A stretch of 64,000 nucleotides of DNA from Pseudomonas jinjuensis (GTDB taxonomy: Bacteria > Pseudomonadota > Gammaproteobacteria > Pseudomonadales > Pseudomonadaceae): the NCBI RefSeq assembly GCF_900103845.1, contig NZ_FNIJ01000001.1:55624-119623 (forward strand), written 5' to 3'. Every line of letters starts with the position of its first letter. Positions within the stretch are counted from its first letter, which is position 1. This document shows positions 26,942 through 35,097 of the stretch, in pieces. The translations under genes and the position numbers were made by a program. The notes beneath the pieces were generated by a model that was given only the letters and a program-made list of their open reading frames with translations, was not told where the DNA came from and did no database searches.

Positions 26942-27092
26942 TGGACAAGCTCAGCAGTCAGGAACCGGCCATTTTACCTGGCGTCCACAGAGAGTAAACG
27001 GCGACGACGGGTGGGAGGATCGCTCCGCTTCGCCCAAATGCGAAGGATTTGCGACTACAATGTGCGGCTTCGTGTTTCTCTGGAGGTGGCCC

Positions 27093-27653
27093 ATGGAGGC
27101 TTTCGACGCGCTGCTCAACCGTGTATCCCATGCCCGCCTGGGCGAACCGGCGCCCAGCGCGCAACAGCTGGAACGCCTGTTCCGCGTCGCCCTGCGCGCG
27201 CCGGATCACGGCCAGCTGCGGCCCTGGCGCTTCCTCACGGTAGCCGGGGATGCGCGCAGGCAACTGGGCGAACTGTTCGCCCGGGCCACTGCCGCCGCCC
27301 AGCCGGACGCCGCTCCGGAAGCGCTGGACAAGGCCCGCGCCATGCCGCTGCGCGCGCCGCTGCTGATCGTCGCCGTCGCCCGCCTGCAGGAACATCCCAA
27401 GGTGCCGGAGATCGAGCAGTTGCTGTCGGCCGGCTGCGCCACTCATGGACTGATCCAGGCGGCATTCGCCGAGGGACTGGGGGCGATGTGGCGGACCGGG
27501 GCGATGGCCTTCGATCCGCTGGTGCACGAAGGCCTGGGGCTGGGGGCGAACGAGCGCATCGTCGGCTTCATCTACATGGGCACGCCGATCGGCGAGCTGC
27601 GCCGGCCGGTGGAGCTGGCTCCGGCGGATTTCGTCAGCGCCTGGAACGGCTGA
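27093..27653 (+). CDS. nitroreductase family protein (YdjA-like)
   Basis: This 186-residue FMN-dependent oxidoreductase is of the small nitroreductase subgroup. Family features are RAPDHGQLRPWRFL (FMN phosphate/ribityl contact), ALDKARAMPLRAPLLIVAV, and GLGAMWRTGAMAFD with GFIYMGTPIGE near the C-terminus, as in E. coli YdjA. The ATG at 27093 follows TGGAGGTGG; the much longer upstream frame overlaps trkH antisense and is not coding. The physiological electron acceptor is unknown. It is monocistronic, followed by a repeat-rich gap. Confidence 0.9.
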   Translation: MEAFDALLNRVSHARLGEPAPSAQQLERLFRVALRAPDHGQLRPWRFLTVAGDARRQLGELFARATAAAQPDAAPEALDKARAMPLRAPLLIVAVARLQEHPKVPEIEQLLSAGCATHGLIQAAFAEGLGAMWRTGAMAFDPLVHEGLGLGANERIVGFIYMGTPIGELRRPVELAPADFVSAWNG

Positions 27654-27866
27654 GCCTTCATGATCCTGTAGGCGCAACTGTCTTTCCGCTATGGCCAACC
27701 GCTGGTGTAGGGCGAATGAAGCGGAACGCTTCATCCGCCGACCAGGCCGCGCCGATGGGATGGCGGATAGCGCTGGCGCGTTATGCCCTACGTGGCTGCT
27801 CATGGCCCGCTTGACGCCATACCTGTAGGAGCCAGGGGGACGCCTAGTTCTTGCTGGCGATCCAGT

Positions 27867-27960
27867 TTTTCCCTCAACGTCGGCGTGGAAGGAGAACACG
27901 GCAATCGCCAGCAAGCTGGCTCCTACAGGTTCTGTGCGTGCTTCAGGGGCGACGCGACTC
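27867..27960 (+). repeat. 94-bp long repeat, copy 1 (inverted copy at 63907-64000)
   Basis: Aligned by eye with the reverse complement of the last 94 bases of the window, this differs at 2 positions. It contains one REP family C palindrome (GCCAGCAAGCTGGC, 27907-27920) flanked by unique-looking sequence, so it is longer than a simple REP. The other copy reaches the window edge and may extend further. Confidence 0.9.
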
Positions 27961-27970
27961 CATGTAGCAA

Positions 27971-28009
27971 CTGTCTTGGTATCTCAGCGCATTTTGTTCG
28001 CGAGCAAGC
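27971..28009 (+). repeat. 39-bp dispersed repeat, copy 2
   Basis: Same orientation and one mismatch to 14450-14488, from CTGTCTTGG to CGCGAGCAAG. It is immediately followed by CTCACTCCTAC, resembling the outer end of a REP element. Confidence 0.75.
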
Positions 28010-28128
28010 TCACTCCTACGGGTGCAGCTTGGCCTCGCCCTACGTCCAACCGTCATTTCAGTGCACGAGGGTAAACCTGTAGGAGCGGGCCATGCCCGCG
28101 ACCATGTTGGCGCGCGCATGGCGCGCTC

Positions 28129-29457
28129 CTACAGCTTCGGCGCCGGCAACTCCACCGTCGCGACGAACCCGCCGGCCGGATGATTCCCCAGCCGCAGGCG
28201 CCCGGCATGCCGCTCGATGGCGCGGCGGGCGATGGCCAGGCCGAGGCCGTGGCCGGGGCTGCTCTGGTTGGGGGCGCGGAAGAACGGCTCGCCCAGTTGC
28301 CCCAGGTGATTCTCGCTGGCGCCGGGACCATGGTCGCGGATGCGGATGTTCAGGTGCCCGTCCTCGGTCGCCGCCTCGATTTCCAGCGGCCGGCCGGGCG
28401 GGTTGAAGCGCACGGCATTGCGCAGCAGGTTGTCCAGCGCGCGTTCGAGCATGTCCGGCCAGCCCTCCACCGCCAGTTCGGCGGGCACTTTCAGCTGGAT
28501 GTCCTGTTCCGGGGCGAGCAGTTGCGCGTCGCCACGCAGGCGTTCCAGCAGTGGCAGCAGCGGAATGCGGCTGGTCGGGCCGGGATCGGCGTCGAGGCGG
28601 GCGAGGGCGAGGATTTCGCCGATCAGCGCTTCCAGGCGGTCGCATTCCTGCTCCAGGCGCGGCCACATGCCGGCGCGTTCCTCCGGCGTGGCGCGTTCGG
28701 CCAGGGCCAGGGCGATGCGCAGGCGCGCCAGCGGCGAGCGCAGCTCGTGGGAAACGTCGCGCAGCAACTGGCGCTGGCTGTTGATCAGGCGCTGCAGGCG
28801 CGCGCCCATGCGGTTGAAGTCGCGGGCCAGCACGCCCAGTTCGTCGCCGCGGCGGGACAGGTGACCGAGGGTTTCCTGCTGGTAGGCGGTCTGCCCGAGG
28901 TCGTGCACGGCGCGGCGCAGGCGGTTCAGCGGGCGGGTGATGTAGAGCGTCAGCAGCAGGCTGAAGATGGTCAGCACCACCAGCGCGATGCCCAGTGCGC
29001 TGAGCGGCCAGAGCAGGCTGCTGTGCTGCCATGCCTCCATCGCCCGGGTCGGAATCCGGTAGATGAACAGGTAGGTGTGGTCGCTTTGCGGGCTGGTGTA
29101 TTCCTGGCTCAGCTGGCGCCAGGGGAAACGCGGCATGTCGGCGCGCTCGTGGCCGCTGCGCGGGCGGTGCGGGCGCGGCAGGTAGGTGCCGTCGACCAGG
29201 CGGTCGCCGTTCTCGTCGAACACCTGCACCGACAGCTGGAAGTCGCGCTGGCGTTCTTTCAGCATGTATTGCGCGGCGCCCGGGCCCTGGGTCTCGTAGA
29301 GCGTGGTCCAGGCCTGGGCTAGGTCGCCCAGGCCTGGGTAGCGGGCGATGATCCAGGCGTCCTGGTTCATCGCGCGGCCGAGCAGGATCGACAGGCCCGC
29401 CACCAGCAGCAGCGCGAGCCAGAAGGCGGCGAGGATTCGCCAGAAGAGAGAACGCAT
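28129..29457 (-). CDS. cpxA: sensor histidine kinase, CpxA-like
   Basis: This 442-residue inner-membrane envelope-stress sensor kinase has TM1 in LFWRILAAFWLALLLVAG, a periplasmic sensor domain of about 120 residues, TM2 near 155-180, HAMP, then a HisKA domain with phosphoacceptor His237 in DVSHELRSPL. The HATPase domain has N-box LDNLLRNAVRFN, then DHGPGASE and GHGLGLAI. I prefer the ATG at 29457 (MRSLFWR) because AGGA lies 6 nt before it; longer starts at 29478 and 29496 exist. The cognate regulator and a Spy-like gene are immediately upstream, giving the order regulator, Spy, kinase. Confidence 0.88.
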   Translation of the reverse strand: MRSLFWRILAAFWLALLLVAGLSILLGRAMNQDAWIIARYPGLGDLAQAWTTLYETQGPGAAQYMLKERQRDFQLSVQVFDENGDRLVDGTYLPRPHRPRSGHERADMPRFPWRQLSQEYTSPQSDHTYLFIYRIPTRAMEAWQHSSLLWPLSALGIALVVLTIFSLLLTLYITRPLNRLRRAVHDLGQTAYQQETLGHLSRRGDELGVLARDFNRMGARLQRLINSQRQLLRDVSHELRSPLARLRIALALAERATPEERAGMWPRLEQECDRLEALIGEILALARLDADPGPTSRIPLLPLLERLRGDAQLLAPEQDIQLKVPAELAVEGWPDMLERALDNLLRNAVRFNPPGRPLEIEAATEDGHLNIRIRDHGPGASENHLGQLGEPFFRAPNQSSPGHGLGLAIARRAIERHAGRLRLGNHPAGGFVATVELPAPKL

Positions 29458-29503
29458 GGTTTTCCTGTTCAGCCGCATGATTGGCCTGCCGACCATAATG
29501 GAA

Positions 29504-29525
29504 ACGCCGGGCCAAGGCCCGGCGT
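29504..29525. terminator. hairpin between the Spy-like and kinase genes
   Basis: Arms ACGCCGGGCC (29504-29513) and GGCCCGGCGT (29516-29525) with a 2-nt loop. On the minus strand it is followed by TTTCC. Probably a partial terminator lowering kinase expression relative to the Spy-like protein. Confidence 0.6.
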
Positions 29526-29542
29526 GTGGTGGGGATGGGCGA

Positions 29543-30010
29543 TCAGTTGCCCTTGGCGTCCTTCTGCGCTTTCCATTGCTGGAACTCGGCCCATTCGGCC
29601 TTGCGCTGTTCGCGTTTCTTCTGCAGTTCGTCGAACTTCTTCTGCTGCTCGGGGTTGAGCAGGGCGCGGACGTCCTTCTGGGTCTTTTCGCGGCTGGCCT
29701 TCAGCTCGTCCTTCATGGCCTTGCGCTCGGCTTCCGGCAGCTTGTCCAGGTAGCGCTGGGTGATTTCGTGGCGCTGCTTCATGCCTTCGCCCATCAGCTT
29801 GCCCATCTGCTGGCGCTGCTCGCGGGTCAGGTCGAGGTCGCGGAACATGCCGTGGCCACCGCCGAACTTGCCGTGGCCGTAGCCGTGGCCGTGGCCGCCC
29901 ATGTGCATGCCGCCTTCGTACGGCGGCGCATCGGGCGCGGCCGAAGTGGCTGCGAGGGCGAAGGTCGGCAGGCTGGCAGCGATCAGCAGGGCGGTCAGAG
30001 TCTTGCGCAT
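29543..30010 (-). CDS. Spy/CpxP-like periplasmic chaperone
   Basis: This 155-residue periplasmic protein has a signal peptide (MRKTLTALLIAASLPTFALA), a Gly/His-rich stretch (GGMHMGGHGHGYGHG) that could bind metal, and two LTxxQ-type repeats (LTREQRQQM and LNPEQQKKF) in a long helical, highly charged domain. In E. coli, Spy and CpxP are Cpx-induced chaperones, and CpxP restrains CpxA. A clear AAGGAGAG site precedes the ATG at 30010. A CpxR-type box lies about 85-100 bp upstream. Location between regulator and kinase suggests a built-in feedback module. Confidence 0.88.
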   Translation of the reverse strand: MRKTLTALLIAASLPTFALAATSAAPDAPPYEGGMHMGGHGHGYGHGKFGGGHGMFRDLDLTREQRQQMGKLMGEGMKQRHEITQRYLDKLPEAERKAMKDELKASREKTQKDVRALLNPEQQKKFDELQKKREQRKAEWAEFQQWKAQKDAKGN

Positions 30011-30092
30011 GGTGTCTCTCCTTTCTAGGGACCGGTTCGTTACCGGATGGGCCCAGTCTAGGGTTGGCAAGGTCAAGGGCAGTCAGTCGCCG

Positions 30093-30108
30093 GTAAAGCT
30101 TCGGTAAA
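30093..30108. promoter_or_regulatory. CpxR box upstream of the Spy-like gene
   Basis: GTAAA-N6-GTAAA (30093-30097 and 30104-30108, read on the plus strand) fits the published CpxR consensus GTAAA-N4-8-GTAAA. It lies in the 112-bp gap between the regulator stop and the Spy-like start, so the Spy-kinase pair probably has its own Cpx-activated promoter. Confidence 0.7.
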
Positions 30109-30122
30109 GATTCGGTTAGGCG

Positions 30123-30800
30123 TCACGGGGCGTAGAAATAGCCGCGCCCGCGCAGCGCCAGGATGCGCGGGCGGCCGTCTGGATGGGCGCCGAGCTTCTT
30201 GCGCAGGTTGCTGACGTGCATGTCCAGGCTGCGGTCGTAGAGGGTCAGCTTGCGGCCGAGGGCGAGTTGCGCCAGGGCCTGCTTGTCCAGCGGCTCGCCG
30301 GGCTGGCGCAGCAGGGCTTCGAGGATGCGGCTTTCGGAGAGGGTCAGGCTGACCTCGTGCTCGCCGATGCTGACGACGCCGCGGGTCAGGTTCAGCGCCA
30401 GGTCGCCCAGTTCCATCTGCGCCGTGGGGTGCGCCGGATGGCTGCGGCGCAGCACGGCGCGCAGGCGCGCGGTCAGTTCGCGGGGGTCGCAGGGCTTGGC
30501 CAGGTAGTCGTCGGCGCCGAGTTCCAGGCCGAGGATGCGGTCCAGCGGTTCGCCGCGGGCCGAGAGCATCAGCACCGGCAGCTCGGGATGTTCGCTGCGC
30601 AGTTGCTTGAGCAGTTCCAGGCCGCTGCCGTCGGGCAGCATCACGTCGAGGACGATGGCGTCCGGGGTGCGGCTGGCCAGGGCGGCGCGCGCTTCGGCGC
30701 CGTCGTGGCTGGCGCGCACGCTGAAGCCTTCCTGCACCAGCCAGGCGCACAATAGCTCGCACAATTCGCGATCGTCGTCGATCAGCAGCAACTCGCTCAT
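30123..30800 (-). CDS. cpxR: response regulator, CpxR-like (OmpR family)
   Basis: This 225-residue two-component response regulator has receiver residues D9-D10 in LLIDDDRE, phospho-acceptor D52 in AIVLDVMLPDG, and the switch Lys in DDYLAKPCDPREL. The C-terminal winged-helix domain is OmpR type, with LTLSESRILEALLRQPG and DRSLDMHVSNLRKKLG. The ATG at 30800 gives MSELLLIDD; the frame opens 9 codons earlier without reason to prefer it. Binding to the GTAAA pair at 30093 is expected. It lies 14 nt after a small anchored protein gene. Confidence 0.9.
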   Translation of the reverse strand: MSELLLIDDDRELCELLCAWLVQEGFSVRASHDGAEARAALASRTPDAIVLDVMLPDGSGLELLKQLRSEHPELPVLMLSARGEPLDRILGLELGADDYLAKPCDPRELTARLRAVLRRSHPAHPTAQMELGDLALNLTRGVVSIGEHEVSLTLSESRILEALLRQPGEPLDKQALAQLALGRKLTLYDRSLDMHVSNLRKKLGAHPDGRPRILALRGRGYFYAP

Positions 30801-30814
30801 GATTCCGCTTTCTT

Positions 30815-31186
30815 TCAGTTCAGCCACTCGCGGCGCTGGCGGCGCCGGCCGCGGCTCAGGGCGCCGAGGAAGAACGCCAGCAGGGCGGTGGCGGCGCCCG
30901 TCACGTACCAGGTCTGTTGTTCGTTGAGCAGGCGCTGCGGTTGCTGCGCCTGGACCCGCTGCAACTGCTGGCGCAGGCGCTGGTTCTCCTGGCGCAGTCC
31001 GGCGAGCCTGGCGGTGTCGCTGTCGGCGCGCTGCAGTTGCACGGCCAGTTCGTCACGCTGGCGCTCGGCCTCGGCCAGGCGCTGCTCCAGCGTCGCGCCG
31101 GGTTCGGCCGCCGCGGGCGTTTCCTCCGCCTGCAGGGCGGTGGACAGGGTCAGGCCGGCGAACAGCAGGGGGGCGATACGGTGCAT
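30815..31186 (-). CDS. exported coiled-coil protein with C-terminal membrane anchor
   Basis: This 123-residue protein has a signal peptide (MHRIAPLLFAGLTLSTALQA), a coiled-coil region of Glu/Arg/Gln heptads (TLEQRLAEAERQRDELAVQL onward, to about residue 85), then one membrane helix (WYVTGAATALLAFFLGAL) and a basic tail (RGRRRQRREWLN). This is the SH3-anchor type C-terminus seen in TIGR04211-like proteins, but without the SH3 domain. AAGGAATTCCG before ATG 31186 sets the start. It is probably co-transcribed with the cpxR-like gene 14 nt downstream. Its function is unknown; an envelope-sensing accessory is one guess. Confidence 0.7.
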   Translation of the reverse strand: MHRIAPLLFAGLTLSTALQAEETPAAAEPGATLEQRLAEAERQRDELAVQLQRADSDTARLAGLRQENQRLRQQLQRVQAQQPQRLLNEQQTWYVTGAATALLAFFLGALSRGRRRQRREWLN

Positions 31187-31274
31187 CGGAATTCCTTGTG
31201 CGATGAAATCCATGGCCATCCCGGCGTTCGAGACCTGCGTGTGCCGGCGCGTCCCTGCGCCGGATGCCTTGCGT

Positions 31275-31574
31275 TTACGGCAGGACTTTCTTGAACGGTT
31301 TCACCACTACGTCTGCATAGACACCGGCGGCGCGGTAAGGGTCCGCATCGGCCCAGGCCTGGGCGGCGGCGAGGGAGTCGAATTCGGCGACGATCAGGCT
31401 GCCGGTGAAGCCGGCGGCGCCCGGGTCGTTGCTGTCGATCGCCGGGTGCGGGCCGGCCAGCACCAGGCGGCCTTCTTCCTTCAGCTGTTCGAGACGGGCC
31501 AGGTGCGCCGGGCGCGAGGCCAGGCGGCGTTCTTGGGATGCGGGGATGTCGCGGGCGATGATTGCGTAGAGCAT
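31275..31574 (-). CDS. yciI: YciI family protein
   Basis: This 99-residue protein has a ferredoxin-like dimeric alpha/beta-barrel fold. It shows [11 protein letters not shown] at strand 1, [19 protein letters not shown] with the conserved His, and [20 protein letters not shown] at the end. The family has structures but no firm biochemical role. It starts 1 nt after yciB ends, so the two form an operon, as in many gammaproteobacteria. Confidence 0.9.
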   Translation of the reverse strand: MLYAIIARDIPASQERRLASRPAHLARLEQLKEEGRLVLAGPHPAIDSNDPGAAGFTGSLIVAEFDSLAAAQAWADADPYRAAGVYADVVVKPFKKVLP

Positions 31575-31575
31575 G

Positions 31576-32169
31576 TCAGTCCTTGGGCTTGTCGCCGGTT
31601 GGGGCGTCGTGCATGTGGCGGGCCAGGAAAACGCCCTGGCCGATCAGGAATATCAGGGTCATGCCCAGGCTGCCGAACACCTTGAAGTCCACCCAGATGC
31701 TCTGGAAGGTGAAGGCGACGAACAGCTGGGTGAAGCCGCAGACCAGGAAGAACAGCACCCAGGCGATGTTCAGGCGGCTCCAGATCTGCTCCGGCATCTG
31801 CACGGCGTGGCCCATGATGCGCTGGATCAGCGGGCGGTCGCCGATGAAGTGGCTGGCGGCGAAGCCCAGGGCGAACAGCCAGTTGACCACCGGCGCCTTC
31901 CACTTGAGGAAGGTCTCGCTGTGGAACGCCAGGGTCATGCCGCCGAACACCAGGCAGGCGGCGAGGGTCAGCCACTGGCCCTTGTCCAGCTTGCGCTGCT
32001 TGATCAGCAGGGCGCCGTAGACGATCACCGAGGTGCCGATCAGCACCGCGGTGGCGCTGAAGATGCCGCCGAGGCTGAAGGATTGTCCGGCCAGTTCGAC
32101 GTTGCGCGGGTCCAGCTTGTAGACGATGAAGAACAGGATCAGGGGGATGAAATCGATGAATTGCTTCAT
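31576..32169 (-). CDS. yciB: inner-membrane spanning protein YciB (septation protein A family)
   Basis: This 197-residue polytopic protein has five or six membrane helices. It starts [20 protein letters not shown] and contains [20 protein letters not shown] and the family-typical [20 protein letters not shown]. YciB proteins are linked to envelope integrity and septation. The ATG at 32169 is chosen since the upstream frame runs through non-conserved sequence. It is divergent from the PHP gene, with 181 bp of shared regulatory sequence. Confidence 0.93.
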   Translation of the reverse strand: MKQFIDFIPLILFFIVYKLDPRNVELAGQSFSLGGIFSATAVLIGTSVIVYGALLIKQRKLDKGQWLTLAACLVFGGMTLAFHSETFLKWKAPVVNWLFALGFAASHFIGDRPLIQRIMGHAVQMPEQIWSRLNIAWVLFFLVCGFTQLFVAFTFQSIWVDFKVFGSLGMTLIFLIGQGVFLARHMHDAPTGDKPKD

Positions 32170-32350
32170 TACGGCAGCCAGAGCCCAGGGGAGTCGGCAT
32201 AATAGCAACCTCCGGATGTTGTGAAACAGTCGTCCGTCTCTTCCAGACTCCCGTCCATGCCGGCCCGCAGACAGCGCCGGCGTGAACGGGCTGTCCGGAA
32301 CGTCTATACAGAAGCGTAAACATTTCGAAGTTTTTCTATCCGGACAGCCC

Positions 32351-33226
32351 ATGCGTGTCGATCTGCATTGCCACAGCACCGCCTCCGACGGCGTTCTTCC
32401 GCCTGCCGCCGTCGTCGCCCGCGCCCACGAGCGCGGAGTGCGCCTGCTCGCCCTGACCGACCACGACACCCTCGAAGGCCTCGCCGAGGCGCGCGCCGCC
32501 GCCGAAGAACTGGGCGTGGAGCTGGTCAACGGCGTGGAGCTGTCCTGCACCTGGGGCGGCGCCACCATCCATGTGCTCGGTTACGCCTTCGACGACCGGG
32601 CCGAGCCGCTGGTGCGCGCCCTCGACGACCTGCATCGCGGCCGCTGGGCGCGCGCCGAGGAGATCGGCCGGCGCCTGGAAGCCAAGGGCATGCCCGGCGC
32701 CTTCGCCGGCGCGCGGGCGGTGCAGCAGGAGCTGGGCGACAGCGACAATGCCCCGGCGCGCCCGCATTTCGCCGAATTCCTGGTGCGCGCCGGGCACGTC
32801 GGCGACCGCGCCGAGGCGTTCCGCAAGTGGCTCGGCGCCGGCAAGCTGGGCGACGTCAAGCAGCACTGGCCGAGCCTTGCCGATACGGTCGGCACCCTGC
32901 GCGCGGCCGGCGCCTGGATCAGCCTGGCGCACCCCTGCCACTACGATTTCACCCGCACCAAGCGACGCAAGCTGATCGGCGAATTCATCCAGGCCGGCGG
33001 CCACGCCATCGAAGTGGTCAACGGCCCGCAGTCGGCCGACCAGGTCGGTGTGCTGAGCATCCTCGCCCGCGAATTCGGCCTGATGGTCAGCGCCGGCAGC
33101 GACTTCCACGCCCCCAGCGACTGGTCCGAACTCGGTTCCTACCGGCCCGTGCCGGAAGACCTGCCGCCGCTGTGGCCGCGCTTCGCCAGCCGGGAAACCT
33201 CGATCGGGATCAAGGAGAGTCCATGA
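32351..33226 (+). CDS. PHP-domain phosphoesterase (RNase AM/YciV/TrpH family)
   Basis: This 291-residue PHP-superfamily phosphoesterase shows PHP motif 1, H6 and H8 in DLHCHS, motif 2 in [11 protein letters not shown], later metal ligands in LAHPCHYDF and [10 protein letters not shown]. coli YciV (RNase AM) is a 5'-phosphate-dependent exonuclease that also degrades 3',5'-bisphosphonucleotides. That activity is inferred from the family. The ATG at 32351 (MRVDLHCHS) is fixed by the motif. The stop overlaps the yciO start (ATGA, 33223-33226). The TrpH name comes from old linkage to trp operons, which is notable given the Trp genes downstream. Confidence 0.9.
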   Translation: MRVDLHCHSTASDGVLPPAAVVARAHERGVRLLALTDHDTLEGLAEARAAAEELGVELVNGVELSCTWGGATIHVLGYAFDDRAEPLVRALDDLHRGRWARAEEIGRRLEAKGMPGAFAGARAVQQELGDSDNAPARPHFAEFLVRAGHVGDRAEAFRKWLGAGKLGDVKQHWPSLADTVGTLRAAGAWISLAHPCHYDFTRTKRRKLIGEFIQAGGHAIEVVNGPQSADQVGVLSILAREFGLMVSAGSDFHAPSDWSELGSYRPVPEDLPPLWPRFASRETSIGIKESP

Positions 33227-33855
33227 GTCAGTTCTTCCAGATACACGCGGAAAACCCCCAGCCACGCCTGGTCAAGCAGGCAGTGGAGGTGGTCCGGAAC
33301 GGTGGCGTGATCGTCTACCCGACCGACTCCTCCTACGCGGTGGGCTGCCGCATCGGCGAGAAGTCGGCGGTCGAGCGCATCCGCCGCCTGCGCAGGCTGG
33401 ACGACAAGCACAATTTCACCCTGGTCTGCCGCGACCTGTCCGAGCTGGGCCTCTACGCCAAGGTCGACACCGCGCTGTTCCGCCTGCTGAAGACCTACAC
33501 CCCCGGCCCCTACACCTTCATCCTCAACGCCACCCGCGAAGTGCCGCGCATGCTCCTGCATCCCAAGCGCCGCACCATCGGCCTGCGCGTGCCGGGCTGC
33601 CCGATCGCCCTGGCGCTGCTGGAGGAGCTGGGCGAGCCGCTGATGAGCGTCAGCCTGATCATGCCCGGCGACAGCGAGCCGCTGCACGATCCCTACGAGA
33701 TGCGCGAGATACTGGAGCACCAGGTCGACCTGGTGATCGACGGCGGCTACGGCGGTGGCGAGGCCTCCACGGTGATCAGCCTTACCGAGGAAGACCCGGT
33801 GGTGGTGCGCGTCGGCTGCGGCGATCCGACGCCGTTCCAGACCGCCGTGGCCTAG
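33223..33855 (+). CDS. yciO: YciO-like Sua5/YrdC-family protein
   Basis: This 210-residue protein of the Sua5/YrdC/YciO family is related to L-threonylcarbamoyladenylate synthases. The nucleotide-binding K/R-x-R signature is at KRRTIGLRVPG, with YPTDSSYAVGC near the N-terminus and SVSLIMPG. YciO itself is not the essential TsaC and its role is unclear. It is translationally coupled to the PHP gene and followed 16 nt later by the TrpRS-like gene. The conserved neighbourhood PHP-yciO-trpS-scpA-scpB suggests one operon. Confidence 0.9.
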   Translation: MSQFFQIHAENPQPRLVKQAVEVVRNGGVIVYPTDSSYAVGCRIGEKSAVERIRRLRRLDDKHNFTLVCRDLSELGLYAKVDTALFRLLKTYTPGPYTFILNATREVPRMLLHPKRRTIGLRVPGCPIALALLEELGEPLMSVSLIMPGDSEPLHDPYEMREILEHQVDLVIDGGYGGGEASTVISLTEEDPVVVRVGCGDPTPFQTAVA

Positions 33856-33871
33856 CGCCGGGGACCGCCGC

Positions 33872-35086
33872 TTGACCACTGTCGACTCGCCGCGCCGGGT
33901 ATTCTCCGCCATGCGCCCCATCGGTCCGCTGCACCTGGGGCACTACCACTCCACGCTGCGCGACTGGACCCGGCTGCAGCACGAGTACGAGTGCTTCTTC
34001 TCCATCGCCGACTGGCATGCGCTGACCACCGAATTCTCCGACGCCGACGGGATCAGCCAGCACGTCTGGGAAATGGCCATCGACTGGCTGTCGGTCGGCC
34101 TCAGCCCGAGCGCGGCGACCCTGTTCATCCAGTCCCAGGTGCCGGAACACGCCGAGCTGTACCTGCTGCTGTCGATGATCTGCCCGCTGCCCTGGCTGGA
34201 GCGCGTGCCCACCTACCGGGAACTGCAGGAAAGGCTCAGCCATCACGATCTTTCCAGCTTCGGTTTCCTCGGCTATCCGCTGCTGCAGGCCGCCGACATC
34301 CTGATCTATCGCGCCGGGCTGGTGGCGGCCGGAACCAGCCAGCAGGCCCATGTGGAGTTCACCCGCGAGATCGCCCGGCGCTTCAACCATCTGTATGGCG
34401 GCGAGGAGGACTTCGAGGAGAAGGTCCGGGCCGCCATGACCCGCCTCGGCAAGAAGACCGCGCGGCTGTACGGCTCGCTGCGCCGCACCTGGCAGGAGCA
34501 GGGCGACACCGACGCGCTGGAAACCGCCCGGGCGCTGCTCGATGAACAGAAAAGCATGACCCTCGGCGACCGCGAGCGATTGTTCGGCTACCTGGAAGGC
34601 AGCGGCCGCGTGCTGCTGCCCGAGCCGCAGTCGCTGCCCAGCGACACGCCGAGGATGCCGGGGCTGGACGGCCAGCGCATGGCCAGGACGCTGGGCAACG
34701 TCATCGCCCTGCGCGACAGCCTCGCCGAGGTCGAGGAAAAGATCAGCCGCATGCCCACCGACCCCGCGCGGGTGCGCCGCAGCGATCCCGGCGAGCCGGA
34801 ACGCTGCCCGGTCTGGCAGTGGCACCAGGTGTACTCCGACCAGGGCTGCCGCAACTGGGTGGAGCAGGGCTGCCGCAGCGCCGGCATCGGCTGCCTGGAC
34901 TGCAAGCGCCCGGTGATCGAGTCGGTGCGCCTGGAACTGCAGCCGATCCAGGAACGCGCCCTGGACTACGAGGACAACCCCGAACTGGTCCGCAGCATCC
35001 TCGCCGAAGGCGCGGAAAAGGCCCGCGAGGCGGCGCGCGAGACCCTGGTCGAGGTGCGCCAGGCGATGGGGTTGGCGTATCGCTAG
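33872..35086 (+). CDS. divergent tryptophanyl-tRNA synthetase paralogue (TrpRS-like)
   Basis: This 404-residue class I aaRS of the TrpRS family has a HIGH-type motif H21-LGH-24 in GPLHLGHY, the substrate pocket LLQAADILIYRAG and HVEFTREIARRFNHLYG. It departs from the norm at two places. The usual VGxDQ is AAGTSQQ, with Ser156 in place of Asp. The KMSKS loop is R269-MART-273. A C-terminal extension contains four Cys (CPVWQWHQ, QGCRNW, GCRS, CLDCKRP), possibly a metal site. The start is TTG at 33872. P. aeruginosa's housekeeping TrpS, as I recall it, keeps KMSKS, so this is probably a second copy. Charging activity is uncertain. Confidence 0.72.
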   Translation: MTTVDSPRRVFSAMRPIGPLHLGHYHSTLRDWTRLQHEYECFFSIADWHALTTEFSDADGISQHVWEMAIDWLSVGLSPSAATLFIQSQVPEHAELYLLLSMICPLPWLERVPTYRELQERLSHHDLSSFGFLGYPLLQAADILIYRAGLVAAGTSQQAHVEFTREIARRFNHLYGGEEDFEEKVRAAMTRLGKKTARLYGSLRRTWQEQGDTDALETARALLDEQKSMTLGDRERLFGYLEGSGRVLLPEPQSLPSDTPRMPGLDGQRMARTLGNVIALRDSLAEVEEKISRMPTDPARVRRSDPGEPERCPVWQWHQVYSDQGCRNWVEQGCRSAGIGCLDCKRPVIESVRLELQPIQERALDYEDNPELVRSILAEGAEKAREAARETLVEVRQAMGLAYR

Positions 35087-35097
35087 ACCCCGGACGG

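Larger units (their letters stand above)
27654..28128. repeat. 475-bp gene-free gap packed with dispersed repeats
   Basis: No credible gene lies here. Going right: a family E element (GGCGGATAGCGCTGGCGCG at 27762-27780, running to about 27793) related to 60618-60652, a family C element (GTAGGAGCCAG near 27825), the 94-bp long repeat (27867-27960), the 39-bp repeat (27971-28009), and two family A elements (28079-28101, and the reverse-oriented GCGCGCATGGCGCGCTCCTAC ending at 28132). The last runs into the stop codon of the kinase gene. Confidence 0.8.

Noticed and set aside
27783..28082. 99-codon frame across the long repeat (27783-28082), with a similar peptide at 63800-63982 minus
   Set aside because: The shared peptide arises because the DNA is repeated. 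There is no ribosome site, and the frame runs through REP sequences. Treated as a repeat, not a gene.
29458..29496. Longer start codons for the CpxA-like kinase (29478, 29496)
   Set aside because: The best ribosome site (AGGA, 6 nt spacing) precedes ATG 29457, and the first transmembrane helix begins right after it. The longer forms remain possible but less likely.
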